Origin: Oscillospiraceae bacterium
Lineage (GTDB): Bacteria; Bacillota; Clostridia; Oscillospirales; Ethanoligenentaceae
DNA length: 7,111 nt
Direction: 5' to 3'
NCBI GenBank assembly: GCA_003518885.1
Contig: DOXU01000007.1
Location: 1-7,111 of the forward strand
Numbering within the stretch: position 1 is the stretch's first letter; every line of letters begins with the position of its first letter. Under the pieces are notes generated by a model. The model saw nothing but the letters and a program-made list of their open reading frames with translations, made no database searches and was not told the DNA's origin. Shown piece after piece: positions 5,589 to 7,111 of this stretch. Made by a program: the position numbers and the translations under genes.

Positions 5589-6355
5589 AAAAATTATTTG
5601 GATGGGAAATGCGCTTTACTTATAAGCCCTATGGCATTACTTGTGTAGTTTTTGCTGCCTTGACCATTGTTTTACCTCTATTCTTTGGAAAACATCCGTC
5701 CCGCCTGTCGGCGTCTTTCTTGGTCTTTGTGTTTGGCATTTGCGTGGGCCTGATCTTGATGGCCACCTTCGTTTTCATGCTGCAAGGGTATCGCAACAGC
5801 CTGAGAACACCAGAAGGGTCCTTGTTCTTTACGGTGCCAGCGCGCACTTCCACCGTGCTTTTGGCCAAAGTTTTGGTGGCCTTTGTTTGGTTGATTGTGG
5901 TCTTTGTTCTGCTTTTGGCAGCAAGCTTTGTGAATGCACACGCACCGGTGGGGACTTCTCTTCAGGAAATACAGGCAGCATTTTGGGAGCATGCGAATGT
6001 GCTCATTCCACTTCTGCTTGGGACCTTATTGGCTATGATCACGTTTATCGTTTTGCTTTATTTTTGCATTACCTCGGCTCATTTTTCCTTTTGGCGAAAA
6101 GTGGGTGGCTTGATCGGTATCTTGGCCTTTTGTGGCGTTTGTGCAGGCGAGATTTTTATCCTGGTATATTTTGAAATGAACATGGCTAATTTGGGGCAGT
6201 ATCTTAACCGTGCACATACGCAGCCCCTAGTGACTATGAATCAATTCTTTACCGGTACAGCCCTTTGGGTTCCCGTTATTTTGATGGCGGTCATTCTAGG
6301 TTTACTCTTCTGGGGCACTTGCCAACTCCTTGAACAAACAACGGCCAGAAGATAA
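5582..6355 (+). CDS. ABC transporter permease, six predicted helices
   Basis: A 257-residue integral membrane protein, partner of the ATPase it overlaps. Helices lie at about 18-35, 43-67, 92-117, 139-163, 174-197 and 227-248. The loop after helix 2 has RNSLRTPEGSLFFTVPARTS followed by LLAKVL, matching the coupling segment (deG-x-LtfTLPv...K) seen in permeases paired with YtrA-type regulators in Bacillota. The ATG has AAAGAGGTG ending five bases upstream. The six-helix, loop-poor form suggests a small exporter-type permease that works as a dimer. Substrates of relatives include antimicrobial peptides and other envelope-active compounds; none can be assigned here. Its last 55 residues, including TM6, resemble the end of the next gene product (see repeats). 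Confidence 0.85.
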   Translation: MLKKLFGWEMRFTYKPYGITCVVFAALTIVLPLFFGKHPSRLSASFLVFVFGICVGLILMATFVFMLQGYRNSLRTPEGSLFFTVPARTSTVLLAKVLVAFVWLIVVFVLLLAASFVNAHAPVGTSLQEIQAAFWEHANVLIPLLLGTLLAMITFIVLLYFCITSAHFSFWRKVGGLIGILAFCGVCAGEIFILVYFEMNMANLGQYLNRAHTQPLVTMNQFFTGTALWVPVILMAVILGLLFWGTCQLLEQTTARR

Positions 6356-6466
6356 AAGCAAAACCCAGGAAGAAAAGAGGACACCATGAAAACAAAATGC
6401 GCCGAATGGCTCTCTTTACTCGGCGTTGCACTTTGGGCGTTGGGGCTGCTTCTCTCGGTGATTTTT
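6188..6466 (+). repeat. Tandem duplication, copy 1: permease 3' end to start of the 91-residue gene
   Basis: It runs from the permease codons for NLGQYLNRA, through TM6, its stop and the ribosome-binding region, to SVIF in the 91-residue protein. Copy 2 (6497-6773) has the same parts in the same order. Landmarks are offset by almost constant distances: the TM codon pair by 306, CAGGAAG by 305 and the ATG by 307. Protein similarity is clear (shared TM..FF..T.LW and FWG.C.LLE). DNA identity is partial, with an exact shared stretch AGGAAGAAAAGAGGA before both ATGs. Confidence 0.65.
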
Positions 6467-6661
6467 GTGGTTGCGTCCTTTGGCGCGAAAATAACGCGTA
6501 TTGGCTTCTATCTTCACGGCGCGCGGATGCCTTTGCCGACCATGAGCCTATTTTTTGCGAGCACAAGCTTATGGGGGGCGGCAATTTTGGCGGTCACGGT
6601 ACTGGTTCTATCCTTTTGGGGAATTTGTCGACTTCTTGAAAAAATGGCGGAGGGAATATAA
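6386..6661 (+). CDS. Small two-helix membrane protein, apparent mosaic of its neighbours
   Basis: A 91-residue protein with helices at about 9-31 and 60-84 and a short loop between, probably on the outer side. Residues 1-27 (MKTKCAEWLSLLGVAL...SVIF) match the start of the next gene product (MKVKPSKWFYLLGIAL...SVIF). Residues 38-91 (RIGFYL...PTMSLFFASTSLW... FWGICRLLEK) match the last 55 residues of the permease. The simplest reading is a gene made by tandem duplication across the junction of its two neighbours. AGAGG (6376-6380) lies five bases before the ATG. The frame is intact and sits 30 bases after the permease stop in the same operon. I do not recognise it as a named family. It might be a small transporter subunit, or a by-product of duplication still under some selection. 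Confidence 0.68.
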   Translation: MKTKCAEWLSLLGVALWALGLLLSVIFVVASFGAKITRIGFYLHGARMPLPTMSLFFASTSLWGAAILAVTVLVLSFWGICRLLEKMAEGI

Positions 6662-6773
6662 AGGTGAACACAGGAAGAAAAGAGGAAAAACCATGAAAGT
6701 AAAGCCCTCTAAATGGTTCTATTTACTCGGGATTGCGCTTTTAGTGGCGGGTTTGATTATTTCGGTCATTTTT
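6497..6773 (+). repeat. Tandem duplication, copy 2: 3' part of the 91-residue gene to start of the next gene
   Basis: It holds the permease-like C-terminus of the 91-residue protein, its TAA stop, the repeated ribosome-binding region and the first 27 codons of the gene at 6693. It follows copy 1 after about 30 bases. Divergence from copy 1 is substantial, so the event is not recent. Confidence 0.65.
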
Positions 6774-7111
6774 GCGATCAACAGCACGTTGACCGCAATG
6801 CGTACGGGTGAGCGCGTACAGTTGCCCGGGCAAAGCACCCTTCATCTGAAAAAGAAGGGGGTTTACGATATTGTCTATACCGTTGCCAACACAGGAAAAA
6901 GCGTGGGAGATGCCAGTCCTTACAAAAACCTGAACTATACCTTGACCGCAGCAGACGGACAGACGGTTAGCGTGACAGGACAAGGGCAGCCGGTTCCCGT
7001 TTTTACCGTGAAACAGACCGGAACTTACACGCTACGCGCGGTTTATCCAGAAGGAAAAGGCGCTCAAGTTACGGCGGTGATCCTGCCGATGACCAATACA
7101 CAGAGTACCGG
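6693..7111 (+). CDS. Membrane-anchored extracytoplasmic protein, 3'-truncated by the window
   Basis: An open frame of 139 codons that leaves the right edge without a stop. Residues 1-6 are basic, and 8-30 form one helix (WFYLLGIALLVAGLIISVIF), an uncleaved signal anchor with the rest outside the cell. The outer part (about 31-139) has alternating strands: LPGQSTLHLKKKGVYDIVY, then a segment with NLNYTLTAADGQTVSV, then FTVKQTGTYTLRAVYPEG. This is the pattern of a beta-sandwich with a G-x-Y turn at each sheet edge, seen in many surface proteins. I do not know a named family. AGAGG (6681-6685) lies seven bases before the ATG. As the last visible gene of the ABC operon it may sense or bind the substrate at the surface; that role is inferred only from position. 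Confidence 0.75.
   Translation, partial: MKVKPSKWFYLLGIALLVAGLIISVIFAINSTLTAMRTGERVQLPGQSTLHLKKKGVYDIVYTVANTGKSVGDASPYKNLNYTLTAADGQTVSVTGQGQPVPVFTVKQTGTYTLRAVYPEGKGAQVTAVILPMTNTQST

Overview
The window looks like chromosomal DNA of a Bacillota (Firmicutes), probably a clostridial-type lineage. The evidence is purine-rich Shine-Dalgarno sites (AAGGAGGGG, AAAGGAG, AAGGAG), compact stem-loop plus T-run terminators, near-consensus sigma-A-type promoters, and a short YtrA-type GntR regulator leading an ABC-transporter operon. Base composition looks intermediate. TGA is used as a normal stop at the ends of several genes. I cannot name a genus, and I see no IS element, CRISPR array, tRNA or rRNA.

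Layout. (1) 1-659 (+): the 3' part of an O-antigen ligase/polymerase (Wzy_C-like) membrane protein. It runs off the left edge and carries an in-frame TGA at 84-86. A terminator follows at 693-728. (2) 957-1907 (-): a tocopherol-cyclase-like protein, convergent with gene 1. (3) 2163-3041 (+): a metallo-beta-lactamase (MBL) fold hydrolase, divergent from gene 2, with a good extended -10 promoter and a strong terminator. (4) 3256-3888 (+): a second, unrelated MBL hydrolase of the UPF0173/UlaG-like type. It is preceded by a second terminator-like hairpin and an AT-rich inverted repeat, and followed by its own terminator. (5) 3998-4406: a purine-rich stretch with no convincing gene. (6) 4475-7111 (+): an operon starting from a near-consensus promoter (TTGACA-17-TATGAT) with a possible operator at the start site. 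It encodes a YtrA-type GntR repressor, an ABC ATPase, a six-helix permease, a 91-residue two-helix membrane protein and a membrane-anchored extracytoplasmic protein cut by the right edge.

How the genes work together. The last block reads as a self-regulated ABC transporter of the kind that responds to cell-envelope stress or antimicrobial compounds. The GntR protein would repress its own promoter, the ATPase and permease would form the transporter, and the last two products would be membrane or surface accessories. The substrate cannot be read from sequence.

The most unusual signals are in this operon. The 91-residue protein appears to be a mosaic: its first part matches the start of the gene after it, and its last part matches the end of the permease before it. 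This is what a tandem duplication of about 306 bp across the permease/accessory-gene junction would leave. In addition, the ATPase lacks a conventional start codon where its conserved N-terminus begins: an ATA or ATT sits where ATG, GTG or TTG would be expected.
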